DNA of 64,000 nt, taken from SHVO01 sp050250575. Lineage in GTDB: Bacteria; Pseudomonadota; Alphaproteobacteria; Rhodospirillales; Rhodospirillaceae. Location of the stretch: assembly GCA_050250575.1 (NCBI GenBank), contig JBFWOJ010000002.1:186001-250000 (forward strand). Direction: 5' to 3'. The position numbers and the translations under genes were made by a program. Below are positions 18,878-28,331 of the stretch, in pieces. The notes below the pieces were generated by a model that was not told the DNA's origin, made no database searches, and was given only the letters and a program-made list of their open reading frames with translations. Numbering within the stretch: position 1 is the first letter of the stretch; every line of letters begins with the position of its first letter.

Positions 18878-18912
18878 GAGCCCCGGCGGTCACCCGCCGG
18901 GGCTCTTTTTTT
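18878..18912 (+). terminator. Rho-independent terminator after the TonB-dependent receptor
   Basis: A perfect 12-bp stem GAGCCCCGGCGG (18878-18889) pairs with CCGCCGGGGCTC (18894-18905) around a TCAC loop and is followed by seven T residues. It lies 23 bases after the receptor stop. Confidence 0.95.
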
Positions 18913-19211
18913 AGGGAGCGCCGTTAGCCCCGCAAGCTGGTGATGAGCGCGCCCTCCCCCATTTCGTAACTGGGACCGGCGAATAAGCGCGCGCGGCGCC
19001 GACGATCAGAAATAGAATAAATCGACCGGAATCGCGGCGAGCACCGGTGCTGTCCGATTGCTTCCTGCGCCCGCGTCAGGAGCGCACACATGTCTCCCCT
19101 CGTCTGGCCGCAAAAAACCACACCGAGCCTTCCCGGATGATGCGCTACCGAGGGAGATGCACTTAGCTTGCACTTCGCGTATGGTCTTCCGGGGTTCGAG
19201 GGGATGGGTAT
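18913..19211. other. Intergenic region before the racemase gene
   Basis: Between the terminator and the racemase start no coding sequence is supported on either strand. I see no repeats, and no promoter strong enough to name. Confidence 0.4.
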
Positions 19212-19931
19212 ATGGGTACGGGTTTCCTTGGTGTCCTGGGCGGTATGGGGCCGCTTGCCACGGCGGACTTCCTGCGCAAGCTCGTGAAGAAGACGCCGGC
19301 GGAGGTAGACCAGGGACACATCCCCATATTGCTTTATGGCGACTGCACGACGCCCGACCGCACCGCAAGCGTGCTTGGCACCGGTCCGTCGCCGCTTCCC
19401 CATCTTCTCGCGGGTATTCGATTCCTGAACGAGCAGGGTGCGCGCGCCATCTGCATACCCTGCAACAGCGCCCATTGCTGGTATGACGACATGCAGGCCG
19501 CCTCGAAGGCCCCATTGCTTCACATCGTGAAAGCGAGTGCCTTGCAGGTTCGAACGAAGAACCCCAAAGCAACGAAAGTCGGAGTCCTGTCGACGCTCGG
19601 CACCCACCGCATGGGGATCTACCGCAAGACCCTCGCCGAGCTTGGATACGACGTTATAGCGCCGCGCGAGCATGAATTCGAAACGCTGATCTCGCCGGCC
19701 ATCGCCATGAACAAAGCCAACAATTGGGGCGAAGCCGAGCCGCTTTATGATGCCGCGGCCGACGCGCTGTGGCAGCGCGGAGCGGAGATTATCGTGCTCG
19801 GATGCACTGAAATACCCTTTGGCATGGAGCGGCGTTACCGTGCGCAGCCATCACGCTTCGTCGATTCGAATGATGCCTTGGCGGATGCCGTACTTGAGTT
19901 CTTCTCCAGCGCGGCGAGCGCCGCGGCCTGA
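19212..19931 (+). CDS. Aspartate/glutamate racemase family protein
   Basis: This 239-residue protein begins GVLGGMGPLATADFL and contains the two catalytic cysteine motifs of the Asp/Glu racemase family: CNSAH (Cys84) and LGCTEIP (Cys198). Both cysteines are present, so it should be an active racemase or a close relative such as aspartate racemase. Enzymes of this family supply D-amino acids for peptidoglycan or metabolism. The neighbouring transporter gene starts immediately downstream at 19933, so the two probably form an operon. No D-amino-acid ligase or ammonia lyase is nearby, which leaves the role open. Confidence 0.9.
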   Translation: MGTGFLGVLGGMGPLATADFLRKLVKKTPAEVDQGHIPILLYGDCTTPDRTASVLGTGPSPLPHLLAGIRFLNEQGARAICIPCNSAHCWYDDMQAASKAPLLHIVKASALQVRTKNPKATKVGVLSTLGTHRMGIYRKTLAELGYDVIAPREHEFETLISPAIAMNKANNWGEAEPLYDAAADALWQRGAEIIVLGCTEIPFGMERRYRAQPSRFVDSNDALADAVLEFFSSAASAAA

Positions 19932-19932
19932 C

Positions 19933-22062
19933 ATGACTTTCACGGCACTCGCCCGGCAAACCTCGGCCGGCATTATCGCCGGACTCTCGGCCGTGATTTA
20001 CGCGCTGTCGTACGGCGCTTTGCTTTTCGCGGGCCCGCTCTCGAGTCTCGTCGGCTATGCCATCACCGTCACGCTGATCACGGCTGTGATCGGCGCGGTC
20101 GCAGGCGCACTTTCCGAAGGCCGTTCCTTCATCTCCGGACCGGATTCAAACACAATCACCGTTCTTGCAAGCATGCTCGCCGCGCTCGGCGCAATGCAAC
20201 TGAGCGGCGAGATCACGCTCCAAGTCGCGCTTGCCGCCATAGCGCTAACAACTGTCTTCTGCGCGCTCACTTTCTTTTTTGTCGCGCGCGCGAACCTCGC
20301 GCAACTCGTCCGCTATATACCATTCTCAGTAATGGCCGGATTTCTGGCGGCGACCGGCTGGCTGATCGCCAGTGGCGCACTCAATATCATCGCCGGCATC
20401 CCTTTGAGCCTGCGCGGCTTGGAGACCTTCCTCGCCGATCCCTGGCGTCCGGAGCTTGCCGCCGGAATCACGATCGCCATCGTGCTGTTCATACTGGCGC
20501 CGCGGATCTCCGGCGCACTGCTGATCCCCGTCGTGATGATCATCGCCACCATCTTGGTCAATGTTGTGCTTCGCAGCGACGCCTGCACCTCGGCGTATTG
20601 CGCTCCCGACATCTGGCTGTTCGAGCGCATGAATACATTGCCCTGGCTGCCGCCGTGGGAATTCACGCTAGACCTGAGCGACACCGGCTTTCTTTTCGAC
20701 AACCTGCCGGAGATGCTGGTGGTCGCTTTCGTCGGACTCGTGACCGTTCTTCTGTCGGTGGCGAGCCTCGAGCTCAGTCACCAGAAGGAATTCGATCTCA
20801 ATCGGATCCTTAAACAGCACGCCGCCGCATCGGGCCTCGCGGCGGCCGTCGGCGGTTTTTCGCCCATCCTGTCCATCGGCCGATCACTCCTGAACCATAA
20901 TGCCGGCGGCGGGCGCGCTGGAGGACTTATCGCCGCCGCCTTGTGTCTTGCGACCCTGCTTGGCGCGGGCACGCTGATCTCCTACGTGCCGAAGGCCGCC
21001 CTGGGCGGTCTTGTCCTGTTCCTCGGCTTCGGAATGTTGAAACAGTGGCTGTGGGATCCCTGCCGCACGGCCTCGCGGATCGAGATCGCTCAGATCGTGT
21101 CGATCCTGCTTCTGGTCGCCAACTTCGGCTTCATGGTGGGATTCTTTGCCGGCGTCCTCCTTTCCTGCGCCGTATTCATCGTCACCTACAGCCGCATCCC
21201 AATTGCAAGCGTTTCGACCAATCTTTCGCTGTTCACGAGCTCGGTGGCGCGGTCGGAAGCCGAGACCAAGCTCCTGCGCGAGCACGGAGAAAATGTGCTG
21301 CTCTATCGAATCCGGGGTTACGTTTTCTTCGGCTCGGCCAGCAGGATAGATACCGTATTCCGCGCGATGCCGCGGGAAGTGGAAGCGGTGATCATCGACT
21401 TCTCCAGCGTCAGCGGCATCGACAGTTCGGCCGTCGGCGTCTTTCAACGGATGCTGCGAAGGCACCAGGAGCGTAAGACAGTGTTCTACCTGGTCTACGG
21501 CGACGCGACCGAGCGGGCCGTACGGGCGATTCAACTCGCGGACGGGGCGGCGCGCATCCATTACTTTCACGCTCTGGATGCCGCCGTGGAAGCCGCCGAG
21601 GAACACCTGATCAAGCGCAGAGGGGGAGCTTCGGTCAGAACGACGGCGCTCCAGTTCCTGAATGATGCAACGGATCGCCGTATGTTCCTCGGTTACTGCG
21701 AGCACCGCCGCATTCCCCGCGGCGAGATCCTTTGCCGCGAAGCGGATATGTCGAACGAGGTTTTCTTTCTCGAAAGCGGGTCCCTTGAAGTCCTCAAGGA
21801 ACGCGCTGATCGCCACGTGCTGCGCCTTGCCAAGCTGCACGCGGGATCGGTCGCGGGAGAGCTGGCGTTTTACACCGGGGAAGCGCGCTCGGCCTCCATC
21901 GTCGCAAGCGAGGATTCGACCGTGTTCGTTCTTCGCCGCGAATCCCTTGCCCGCTTGCGTGAAGACAATCCCGGCCTTGCCGCGAAATTCGATCACATGG
22001 TCATCCATAAGGTATCGCACGCCCTGACGCGCGCGAATAAATTGCTCGCGGTCTACCGCTAA
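19933..22062 (+). CDS. SulP-type anion transporter with STAS and cyclic-nucleotide-binding domains
   Basis: The 709-residue protein has about ten or more hydrophobic helices in residues 10-425 (SulP/SLC26-like). A STAS domain covers about 445-560, with VIIDFSSVSGIDSSAVGVF near 486. A cNMP-binding domain covers about 580-695, with FFLESGSLEVL and GSVAGELAFYTGEARSASI. SulP proteins move sulfate, bicarbonate or dicarboxylates. The cNMP module suggests gating by cyclic nucleotides or another ligand. The start at 19933 follows the racemase stop directly; the longer open frame overlaps that gene. The substrate is not inferable, but the racemase neighbour makes an acidic amino acid or dicarboxylate worth considering. 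Confidence 0.9.
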   Translation: MTFTALARQTSAGIIAGLSAVIYALSYGALLFAGPLSSLVGYAITVTLITAVIGAVAGALSEGRSFISGPDSNTITVLASMLAALGAMQLSGEITLQVALAAIALTTVFCALTFFFVARANLAQLVRYIPFSVMAGFLAATGWLIASGALNIIAGIPLSLRGLETFLADPWRPELAAGITIAIVLFILAPRISGALLIPVVMIIATILVNVVLRSDACTSAYCAPDIWLFERMNTLPWLPPWEFTLDLSDTGFLFDNLPEMLVVAFVGLVTVLLSVASLELSHQKEFDLNRILKQHAAASGLAAAVGGFSPILSIGRSLLNHNAGGGRAGGLIAAALCLATLLGAGTLISYVPKAALGGLVLFLGFGMLKQWLWDPCRTASRIEIAQIVSILLLVANFGFMVGFFAGVLLSCAVFIVTYSRIPIASVSTNLSLFTSSVARSEAETKLLREHGENVLLYRIRGYVFFGSASRIDTVFRAMPREVEAVIIDFSSVSGIDSSAVGVFQRMLRRHQERKTVFYLVYGDATERAVRAIQLADGAARIHYFHALDAAVEAAEEHLIKRRGGASVRTTALQFLNDATDRRMFLGYCEHRRIPRGEILCREADMSNEVFFLESGSLEVLKERADRHVLRLAKLHAGSVAGELAFYTGEARSASIVASEDSTVFVLRRESLARLREDNPGLAAKFDHMVIHKVSHALTRANKLLAVYR

Positions 22063-24740
22063 TGAGGGGCCTCGATGGCCAGTGGCTTCGAAACTTCACG
22101 CAGCGTCATGCTGCGTTCCTGCTGGTGTCTGCGGCGCCGTTCCTGCTCGTATTGTTCGTCTATTTCGGCCCGTTTCTGACCAGTCCGGCCTACCTTTACA
22201 GCGGTTTGGGCACGGCCGTCGGTGCGCCCATGTTGCGCGGCCAGCCGACGATAGATCCCAATATCGCATATACGTCGTTCGCTTTGGGAAAACGCGCGGC
22301 GCAAGACCTCATCTCGGGCCAACTTCCGCTCTGGAATCACTATCAGGGATTTGGCGCTCCCTTGCTCGGCGAGATGCAATCCGCAGCCTTGTTTCCGCCC
22401 ACGCTGCTCCTGCTTTTGCCGAACGGTCAGGCTCTGGAGCACATATTCCTTCAGTGGGTGGCGGGCGTGGGCGCCTTGCTGTTCTTCCGCCGCTTCGGAT
22501 TAAGCGTCGCAGCGGCCGTCACCGGAGCCGTGCTCTATGAGCTCAACGGCGTATTCGCGACCTTGCGTAACGCCGCCTTCAATCCCGTGGCTTTTCTGCC
22601 GTGGCTGATGCTGGGCGTCGAGGTGCTGCGCGCCAACGTGATCGAGGGCAGGAGGTACGTCGAACGCTTCCCGTCCATCGCTTTGACCGCCATGGCAGGG
22701 GCTCTTGCAGTTTATGCGGGTTTTCCAGAGACCGCGTACCTCTATAGCTTCCTCGTGGTCGCTTGGGGCACGCTTCGCCTGGCAGGGTTATCGGCAAAGC
22801 GCGCAGGAACACTCTTCCTCGATCTCGCCACCGCAAGCACGCTCGCCATTATTTTGAGCGGGCCGCTCCTTGTCGCATTCTTCGCGTTCCTGGCAGAAGG
22901 CGACATTGGCGGTCACGGGCTGTACGCCGACATGTGGCAGGAGAAGGAAACCTCGATCCTCTATCTGTTCCCTTACTTTTACGGTCCGTTCACTGCTGCG
23001 CCGGACGCGCGGATCGCCGCGCTCTCCATAGGTTCAGGGGGCTATATCGCTCTCGCCCCGATCGCCCTCGCGGCCGCGTCCGTCTTTATCCCGGGACACC
23101 GCGCCGCAAAGCTTCTGTTGGGCGCCTGGATCATCATCGGCCTCGGCGCCAGTCATGGCTGGCCCATCATTCACTCCGCCTTTACTTCGCTGCCGCTGAT
23201 CGCGCTTGCCGTACCGGGACGCTATCTCAACGCCAGCTGGATTTTCTGCACAATCTTCCTTGCGGCCCTCGCGATCGATGGCATGGCCCGTCTCGAATCG
23301 CCGCGTCGGCGGCGAATCGTCCTTGTCGGGGCGTCGATCACAACGGCGGCTATCGTCATCGCAGCAGCGGCGCCGTCGTGGGAAACGATCGAGCGCGCCT
23401 GGAACAGCGTGCGCGTCTCAAGCGCACTGAGCCTTTCGGCCGGCATCCTGGGTTTTGTCGGCGCCATCGCCGCCCTTTCCGGCCGGGGACGCCTACGCAC
23501 AACGGGGTTGGCCGTGGTTGCGGCCGAGGCGGCAGCCTTATTTATAATTCCCTACCTCTCATACCCCCGGCGTGGCGATCTGGACCGGGATGCCATTGCG
23601 TTTCTCCGGGCCAACACGGGTTACCAGCGGGTCGCGAAAACCGATGGCGTCGGCATGATGAGTAATTTCGGCGCGGCGTTCGGCGTACCGCTGGTGCACT
23701 TCGACGACCTTCCGTCACCTCGGCGTACGATCGCCTACGTGAAAACCCATATCGATCCATATGCCAGCCATATATTTCTACCTGAACATCCAAGTCTGCC
23801 GCAGGAAGAAATCGCCGCGCGCCGGCGTCTCTACCGGGATCGCCTGCAAGCTTATGCCGACGTCGGCGTGAAATATGTGATGGCTGCGCCCGACTTTCAC
23901 GGCGTATCCGCAATGTCCTTCGTTCACCGCGATGAGTCGCCGCTCGTCCTCGACGAAGATCAAAGCCTGAAGATCGCAGCGCGTTATTCGGGTGACGCGG
24001 AACTTTCCATCGAAGCGCTTACGGTGCGTGTGACCACGTTCGCGAACACGACGACGGGGACACTGGACGTGCGCCTCTGCGCGCACGACATGTGTACCGC
24101 CGGGAAGGGTGACCTGGCGGCCGTGGACGACGGGAAACTCCTTCTCATCCGTCTCGAAACACCTCTGAAGATCGAGCGAGGCGCGGCTTATTCGCTGGAG
24201 TTTCGCAAGCGGGGCGCTACCGCGGCCGTGGTCTGGACTTATCCTTCCCGCGACGTGCAGTCCATGCAGGTCATCGAATCGCCTGCAGAGATCCGGCCAA
24301 ATTACAATGTCGAGCTCGGCTTCGTACCTACAGGACGCCCAAAGCCGGTGCACTTGAGCCGGTCCATGGCTTTCTTTGAACTCGAGAACGTTCGTCCCTA
24401 CGCCGCCGCGCCGGATTGCGACATTACGCTCCGCTCGCACGATGAAATGGAGACCCTGTGCCGGCGGCCGTCACAGCTGACGCGTCTCAACGTACATATG
24501 AATGGATGGCGTGCGCGCATTAACGGCGCCGATGTGCCCATTTCGCTGGTCGACGATACGTTCCAAGCCGTCGCGCTTCCCCAAGGCAGGTCCCACGTCG
24601 TATTTGGCTATCAGCCTCCCTGGTTTGGCGTCGCGGTTGCGGCGGCGGGCGCTGGGCTCGTGCTGATCTTCGGCATCCTTGCGGCCGGTTTCATGCACCG
24701 CCGGCAAAATTACGCTGACGCGACTGTGCCGCTGCCTTAG
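22062..24740 (+). CDS. Large polytopic membrane protein, YfhO-like (possible GT-C transferase)
   Basis: The 892-residue product has an N-terminal membrane segment, a large loop containing PLWNHYQGFGAPLLGEMQSAALFPPTLLLLL, and about ten further helices to around residue 500. A soluble C-terminal half of about 370 residues and one last helix (about 850-880) follow. This layout resembles YfhO-family membrane proteins, which are related to GT-C glycosyltransferases that use polyprenyl-phosphate sugars. Its first base overlaps the SulP stop (TAATG), and the DprE/UbiA genes follow. A role as transferase using the lipid-linked pentose made next door is an inference; the family match itself is moderate. 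Confidence 0.6.
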   Translation: MRGLDGQWLRNFTQRHAAFLLVSAAPFLLVLFVYFGPFLTSPAYLYSGLGTAVGAPMLRGQPTIDPNIAYTSFALGKRAAQDLISGQLPLWNHYQGFGAPLLGEMQSAALFPPTLLLLLPNGQALEHIFLQWVAGVGALLFFRRFGLSVAAAVTGAVLYELNGVFATLRNAAFNPVAFLPWLMLGVEVLRANVIEGRRYVERFPSIALTAMAGALAVYAGFPETAYLYSFLVVAWGTLRLAGLSAKRAGTLFLDLATASTLAIILSGPLLVAFFAFLAEGDIGGHGLYADMWQEKETSILYLFPYFYGPFTAAPDARIAALSIGSGGYIALAPIALAAASVFIPGHRAAKLLLGAWIIIGLGASHGWPIIHSAFTSLPLIALAVPGRYLNASWIFCTIFLAALAIDGMARLESPRRRRIVLVGASITTAAIVIAAAAPSWETIERAWNSVRVSSALSLSAGILGFVGAIAALSGRGRLRTTGLAVVAAEAAALFIIPYLSYPRRGDLDRDAIAFLRANTGYQRVAKTDGVGMMSNFGAAFGVPLVHFDDLPSPRRTIAYVKTHIDPYASHIFLPEHPSLPQEEIAARRRLYRDRLQAYADVGVKYVMAAPDFHGVSAMSFVHRDESPLVLDEDQSLKIAARYSGDAELSIEALTVRVTTFANTTTGTLDVRLCAHDMCTAGKGDLAAVDDGKLLLIRLETPLKIERGAAYSLEFRKRGATAAVVWTYPSRDVQSMQVIESPAEIRPNYNVELGFVPTGRPKPVHLSRSMAFFELENVRPYAAAPDCDITLRSHDEMETLCRRPSQLTRLNVHMNGWRARINGADVPISLVDDTFQAVALPQGRSHVVFGYQPPWFGVAVAAAGAGLVLIFGILAAGFMHRRQNYADATVPLP

Positions 24741-24787
24741 AATCCGCGAATCTCAACTCTCCCAGGCGCATTGCGAGAATTTCCCTG

Positions 24788-26242
24788 ATGAATGAGACCG
24801 CCCGGCCGGCGATTGAAGACGTGCAGATGCCGTTGGTCGTCGACCTCGACGGGACGCTATTGCGCACGGATCTGTTGTTTGAAAAGTTCGCGCTGCTCAT
24901 GTTTTCGAAACCGTGGCTGCTGGCGCTGGCTCCATTCTGGCTCCTGCGCGGTAAAGCCGCCCTGAAGCGCGAGTTCGCCCGCCGGACCGAACTCGATGTC
25001 GACACTCTGCCGGTGAACGTCGAGCTGCTCGACTGGCTGAAGGCCGAAAAGGCGCGCGGCCGCACCCTTGCCCTGGTTTCCGCGTCGGACGAAGCGCTGG
25101 TAAGGCGCGTCGCACAGCGCTTTGGCGATTTGTTCGACATCGTTCAAGGAAGCGACGGGACTGCAAACCTTGCGGGCCGCCGCAAGCTCGATGCGCTGTC
25201 GGCGCGGTTCGGCGCCGCGTTCACTTATGTCGGCGACGAACGCCGCGACATTGTCATCTGGGAGCATTGCCGATCCGCCGTGCTCGCGGGACGCGGATGC
25301 AGCTTACGCTCGCAACTGTCGCCGGCCGTGAGGGTGGGCGGCGCTTTTGCAGTACCGTCGGTAAGGCTTGCGACATGGGCGCGAGAGCTGCGCTTGCAGC
25401 AGTGGGCGAAGAATGCGCTTTTGTTCGTTCCGCTTCTGCTGTCGGGCAAGTTCCTCGACGCCGAGCTGTTCGGACGCGTCGCGCTCGGTTTCCTGACGTT
25501 CGGTATTCTTGCATCCACCTCTTACCTCTTTAACGATCTCGTCGACCTGAGGTCCGACCGGATGCATCGGTCGAAATCAAAACGCCCGCTCGCATCCGGC
25601 GAGCTGCCCCTGCGAACAGCTCTTGTCGTGCTGCCGGTCATGGCGCTGATGGTCGCAGCGTTGCTCACACAGCTGCCGATCGAGTTCACCGGCGTCGCCC
25701 TGGTTTACCTGGCCATCACCTTGGCCTACTCCTATGCCTTGAAGCGCATGCCCATCCTTGATCTTCTCGCGCTCGGATTCCTGTTCACGGTACGCATCAT
25801 TGCCGGCATCGCCGCTTCAGAGACTTCGATCTCTCCATGGCTGCTGGTGTTCTCGATGTTTTTCTTTTTCAGTCTGGCAACCGTCAAACGATATAGCGAG
25901 TGCCGGGTGATGGCGACCGAGGGCCGCAGCGAGCTTACAGGCCGCGGCTACCACGCCAGCGACGCCACCATGCTGATGGCGCTAGGGATCGCCAGCGGAT
26001 TTTGTTCCATCCTGGTGTTTTTCCTTTTCCTGATCGATCCGCTGTCCCCCGTCAGCGCCTATGAGCGGCCGGTGCTGTTGTGGCTGGTCTGCGGCGTATT
26101 GGCCTATTGGCTGGGGCGCGTCTGGCTGCTGGCCGGCCGCGGTGAAATGCATGACGACGTCGTCGTGTTTGCGCTCAAGGATCGGGTCTCTCTCGCCCTC
26201 GGCGCCATCTGCGCGCTTCTGGGCCTGCTCGCCAATCTCTGA
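24788..26242 (+). CDS. HAD phosphatase-UbiA prenyltransferase fusion (DPPR synthase-like)
   Basis: Residues 1-195 form a HAD domain with VDLDGTLLRTD (about 17-27), a VSASDEAL second motif and GDERRDIVIWE. Residues 200-484 form a UbiA-type membrane prenyltransferase with RLQQWAKNALLFVPLL, the Mg-binding NDLVDLRSDRMHRSKSKRP near residue 248, and seven to nine helices. In the arabinose pathway UbiA/Rv3806c makes polyprenyl-phosphoryl-5-phosphoribose and a phosphatase removes the 5-phosphate. The fusion would supply both steps in one polypeptide. The next two genes are DprE1- and DprE2-like, which strongly supports this reading. The TGATG overlap with dprE1 suggests coupling. Confidence 0.88.
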   Translation: MNETARPAIEDVQMPLVVDLDGTLLRTDLLFEKFALLMFSKPWLLALAPFWLLRGKAALKREFARRTELDVDTLPVNVELLDWLKAEKARGRTLALVSASDEALVRRVAQRFGDLFDIVQGSDGTANLAGRRKLDALSARFGAAFTYVGDERRDIVIWEHCRSAVLAGRGCSLRSQLSPAVRVGGAFAVPSVRLATWARELRLQQWAKNALLFVPLLLSGKFLDAELFGRVALGFLTFGILASTSYLFNDLVDLRSDRMHRSKSKRPLASGELPLRTALVVLPVMALMVAALLTQLPIEFTGVALVYLAITLAYSYALKRMPILDLLALGFLFTVRIIAGIAASETSISPWLLVFSMFFFFSLATVKRYSECRVMATEGRSELTGRGYHASDATMLMALGIASGFCSILVFFLFLIDPLSPVSAYERPVLLWLVCGVLAYWLGRVWLLAGRGEMHDDVVVFALKDRVSLALGAICALLGLLANL

Positions 26243-27588
26243 TGGCCGGTTTTCATGAACGCCGCGACGTGCTGGCCTGGGGCCGCGCCCACCATTTCGC
26301 TCATCATGTGGCCAGACCGGCGTTTGCCGACGAGCTGCCGGCTCTTCTGAGAGGCCGGTGCGGCCGCGCCGTCCTGGCGCGCGGGTTGGGGCGCTCTTAC
26401 GGCGACAGCGGTCTCAACGCCGACAATATCCTGATCGACATGCGCGGGCTCGACCACGTGCGCGCCTTTGACGCCGAGAAGGGAATTCTCGAGGCGGAAG
26501 CCGGCATGAGTCTTAAGGATATTTTGGTGCTGTGCGCGCAGCAGGGCGGAAAATGGTTCCCGCCGGTCAGTCCCGGAACCAAATTCGTCACCCTCGGCGG
26601 CGCGATCGCCAACGATGTGCACGGCAAGAACCACCACGGCGCGGGATGCTTCGGCAATCACGTTCTCTCACTTGCCTTGATGCGTTCGGACGGCTCCCTG
26701 CATAACTGCACGGCGCAGGAGAATGCCGATCTCTTCCGCGCAACGATCGGCGGAATGGGTCTCACGGGTCTGATCCTTTCGGCGCGCATCGCTCTTAAGC
26801 CGGTACCGGGTCCTTGGCTCGAAAGCGAAGACATCCGCTATGATTCGCTCGAGGAATTCTACGACCTTACGGCGCAGTCGCTAAATGACTGGGAGTATAC
26901 GGTCGCCTGGATCGATTGCCTGGCCGAGGGACCGAGCCTCGGCCGGGGGATTTTCTCGCGCAGCCGGCATATCGCTGCGGCACGGCCCGCGCTGCCGGTC
27001 GAAGGTCCGCGCCTGGCCTTGCCGATCAATTTTCCTAATTTTGCGCTCAATAGGATGACGCTGGCCGCGTTCAACGCTCTTAATATTCGCCGCGCGTCGC
27101 GCCGGCCGGCGCGGAAGCTCGTTCCGTTCGAAAAAGTGTTCTATCCATTGGATTCCATCGGCGCGTTCAATCGGCTTTACGGAAGCCGCGGGTTCTACCA
27201 ATACCAATGCGTCGTGCCCCCGGCGCAGGAGCGAGACGCGATGCGCGCCCTGCTGACAGAAATTTCCCGCGCCGGGGCCGGCTCCTTCCTTGCGGTTCTG
27301 AAGACGTTTGGAAACGTTCCGTCGCCCGGATTGATGTCCTTTCCGATGCCGGGCACGACCTTGGCTCTCGATTTCGCCAACGAGGGTTCCCCGACCATCG
27401 CCCTGCTCTCGCGGTTGGATGCCATCACCCGGACCGCGGGCGGGCGCATCTACGCAGCCAAGGACGGCCGCGTATCGGCAGCCGACTTCCAGGCGGGATA
27501 CCCGCAGTGGCGCGATTTTGCGCGCCTCGTCGATCCGGGCTTTTCCTCGACGTTCTGGAGACGCGTCACTCAGGGAGCGGCCGCATGA
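26242..27588 (+). CDS. dprE1: FAD-dependent decaprenylphosphoryl-ribose oxidase (DprE1-like)
   Basis: This 448-residue oxidoreductase has a vanillyl-alcohol-oxidase-type FAD domain with RGLGRSYGDSGLN near residue 50, SPGTKFVTLGGAIANDVHGKNHH near 115 and FGNHVLSL. A substrate domain follows and the C terminus contains AKDGRVSAADFQAGYP. These are DprE1 hallmarks. DprE1 oxidises C2' of polyprenyl-phosphoryl-ribose, the first half of epimerisation to arabinose. It starts in a TGATG overlap with the HAD-UbiA gene and ends in an ATGA overlap with the DprE2-like gene. The mycobacterial enzyme is the target of benzothiazinones; whether the reactive cysteine is conserved here was not established. Confidence 0.9.
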   Translation: MAGFHERRDVLAWGRAHHFAHHVARPAFADELPALLRGRCGRAVLARGLGRSYGDSGLNADNILIDMRGLDHVRAFDAEKGILEAEAGMSLKDILVLCAQQGGKWFPPVSPGTKFVTLGGAIANDVHGKNHHGAGCFGNHVLSLALMRSDGSLHNCTAQENADLFRATIGGMGLTGLILSARIALKPVPGPWLESEDIRYDSLEEFYDLTAQSLNDWEYTVAWIDCLAEGPSLGRGIFSRSRHIAAARPALPVEGPRLALPINFPNFALNRMTLAAFNALNIRRASRRPARKLVPFEKVFYPLDSIGAFNRLYGSRGFYQYQCVVPPAQERDAMRALLTEISRAGAGSFLAVLKTFGNVPSPGLMSFPMPGTTLALDFANEGSPTIALLSRLDAITRTAGGRIYAAKDGRVSAADFQAGYPQWRDFARLVDPGFSSTFWRRVTQGAAA

Positions 27589-28322
27589 ACGTCGTCATCT
27601 TCGGTGCGACCTCGGCTATCGCGCAAGCTGTTGCGCGCCTTTATGCGCCCATGGGCGCGAAATTCTTTTTGGCGGCGCGGAACGAAGAGCGGCTCGCGAC
27701 AGTGGCGCGTGACTTGAGCGCGCGCGGCGCGGCGCAAGTCGATACGGCGCGTGCCGATCTGGCCGATCTTGCGACACATGCCCATCTTATCGCCCGCGCG
27801 AAGAGCGCGCTCGGCACATTCGATCGGGTGCTCATAGCCCACGGCACTCTCAGCCATCAGCAAGCCTGTGAAGCAAATGTCGAGACAATGAGCCGCGAGA
27901 TCGGGATCAATTTCGTGAGCGCGGCCTCGCTGCTCACCCATACCGCCAATGTCCTTGAACTGCAGAAGAGCGGCGCCGTCGCCGTCATCGGATCTGTAGC
28001 CGGCGACCGGGGCCGGCAGAGCAACTATGTCTATGGAAGCGCGAAAGCCGGACTTGCCGCCTTCGTCCAGGGACTACGTCATCGGATGGCGCGTCATAGG
28101 GTGAACGTGACCCTGGTCAAACCCGGTTTTGTCGATACGCCAATGACGGCGGGGCTGGCGAAGGCCGGGCCGTTATGGGCCTCGCCCGAACGCGTGGCAC
28201 GCGACATCAAAGCGGCGATGGATCGCGGGACGGCGATGTTATATACGCCCTGGTTCTGGCGCTGGATCATGCTGATCATCCGCTCTTTACCCAACGCGAT
28301 ATTCCGGCGTACGCGTCTTTGA
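27585..28322 (+). CDS. dprE2: SDR reductase, DprE2-like (keto-erythro-pentose reductase)
   Basis: This 245-residue short-chain dehydrogenase begins VVIFGATSAIAQAVARL, an SDR cofactor motif. It has a catalytic Ser in VIGSVAGDRG and YGSAK as the YxxxK pair. The GATSxIA start and IGSVAGDRGRQSNYVYGSAK pattern are characteristic of DprE2 rather than general SDRs. It should reduce the 2'-keto lipid to polyprenyl-phosphoryl-arabinose with NADH. The start at 27585 overlaps the DprE1 stop (ATGA). The downstream gene begins nine bases after its stop, indicating one operon. Confidence 0.88.
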   Translation: MNVVIFGATSAIAQAVARLYAPMGAKFFLAARNEERLATVARDLSARGAAQVDTARADLADLATHAHLIARAKSALGTFDRVLIAHGTLSHQQACEANVETMSREIGINFVSAASLLTHTANVLELQKSGAVAVIGSVAGDRGRQSNYVYGSAKAGLAAFVQGLRHRMARHRVNVTLVKPGFVDTPMTAGLAKAGPLWASPERVARDIKAAMDRGTAMLYTPWFWRWIMLIIRSLPNAIFRRTRL

Positions 28323-28331
28323 GCGTTGGAC

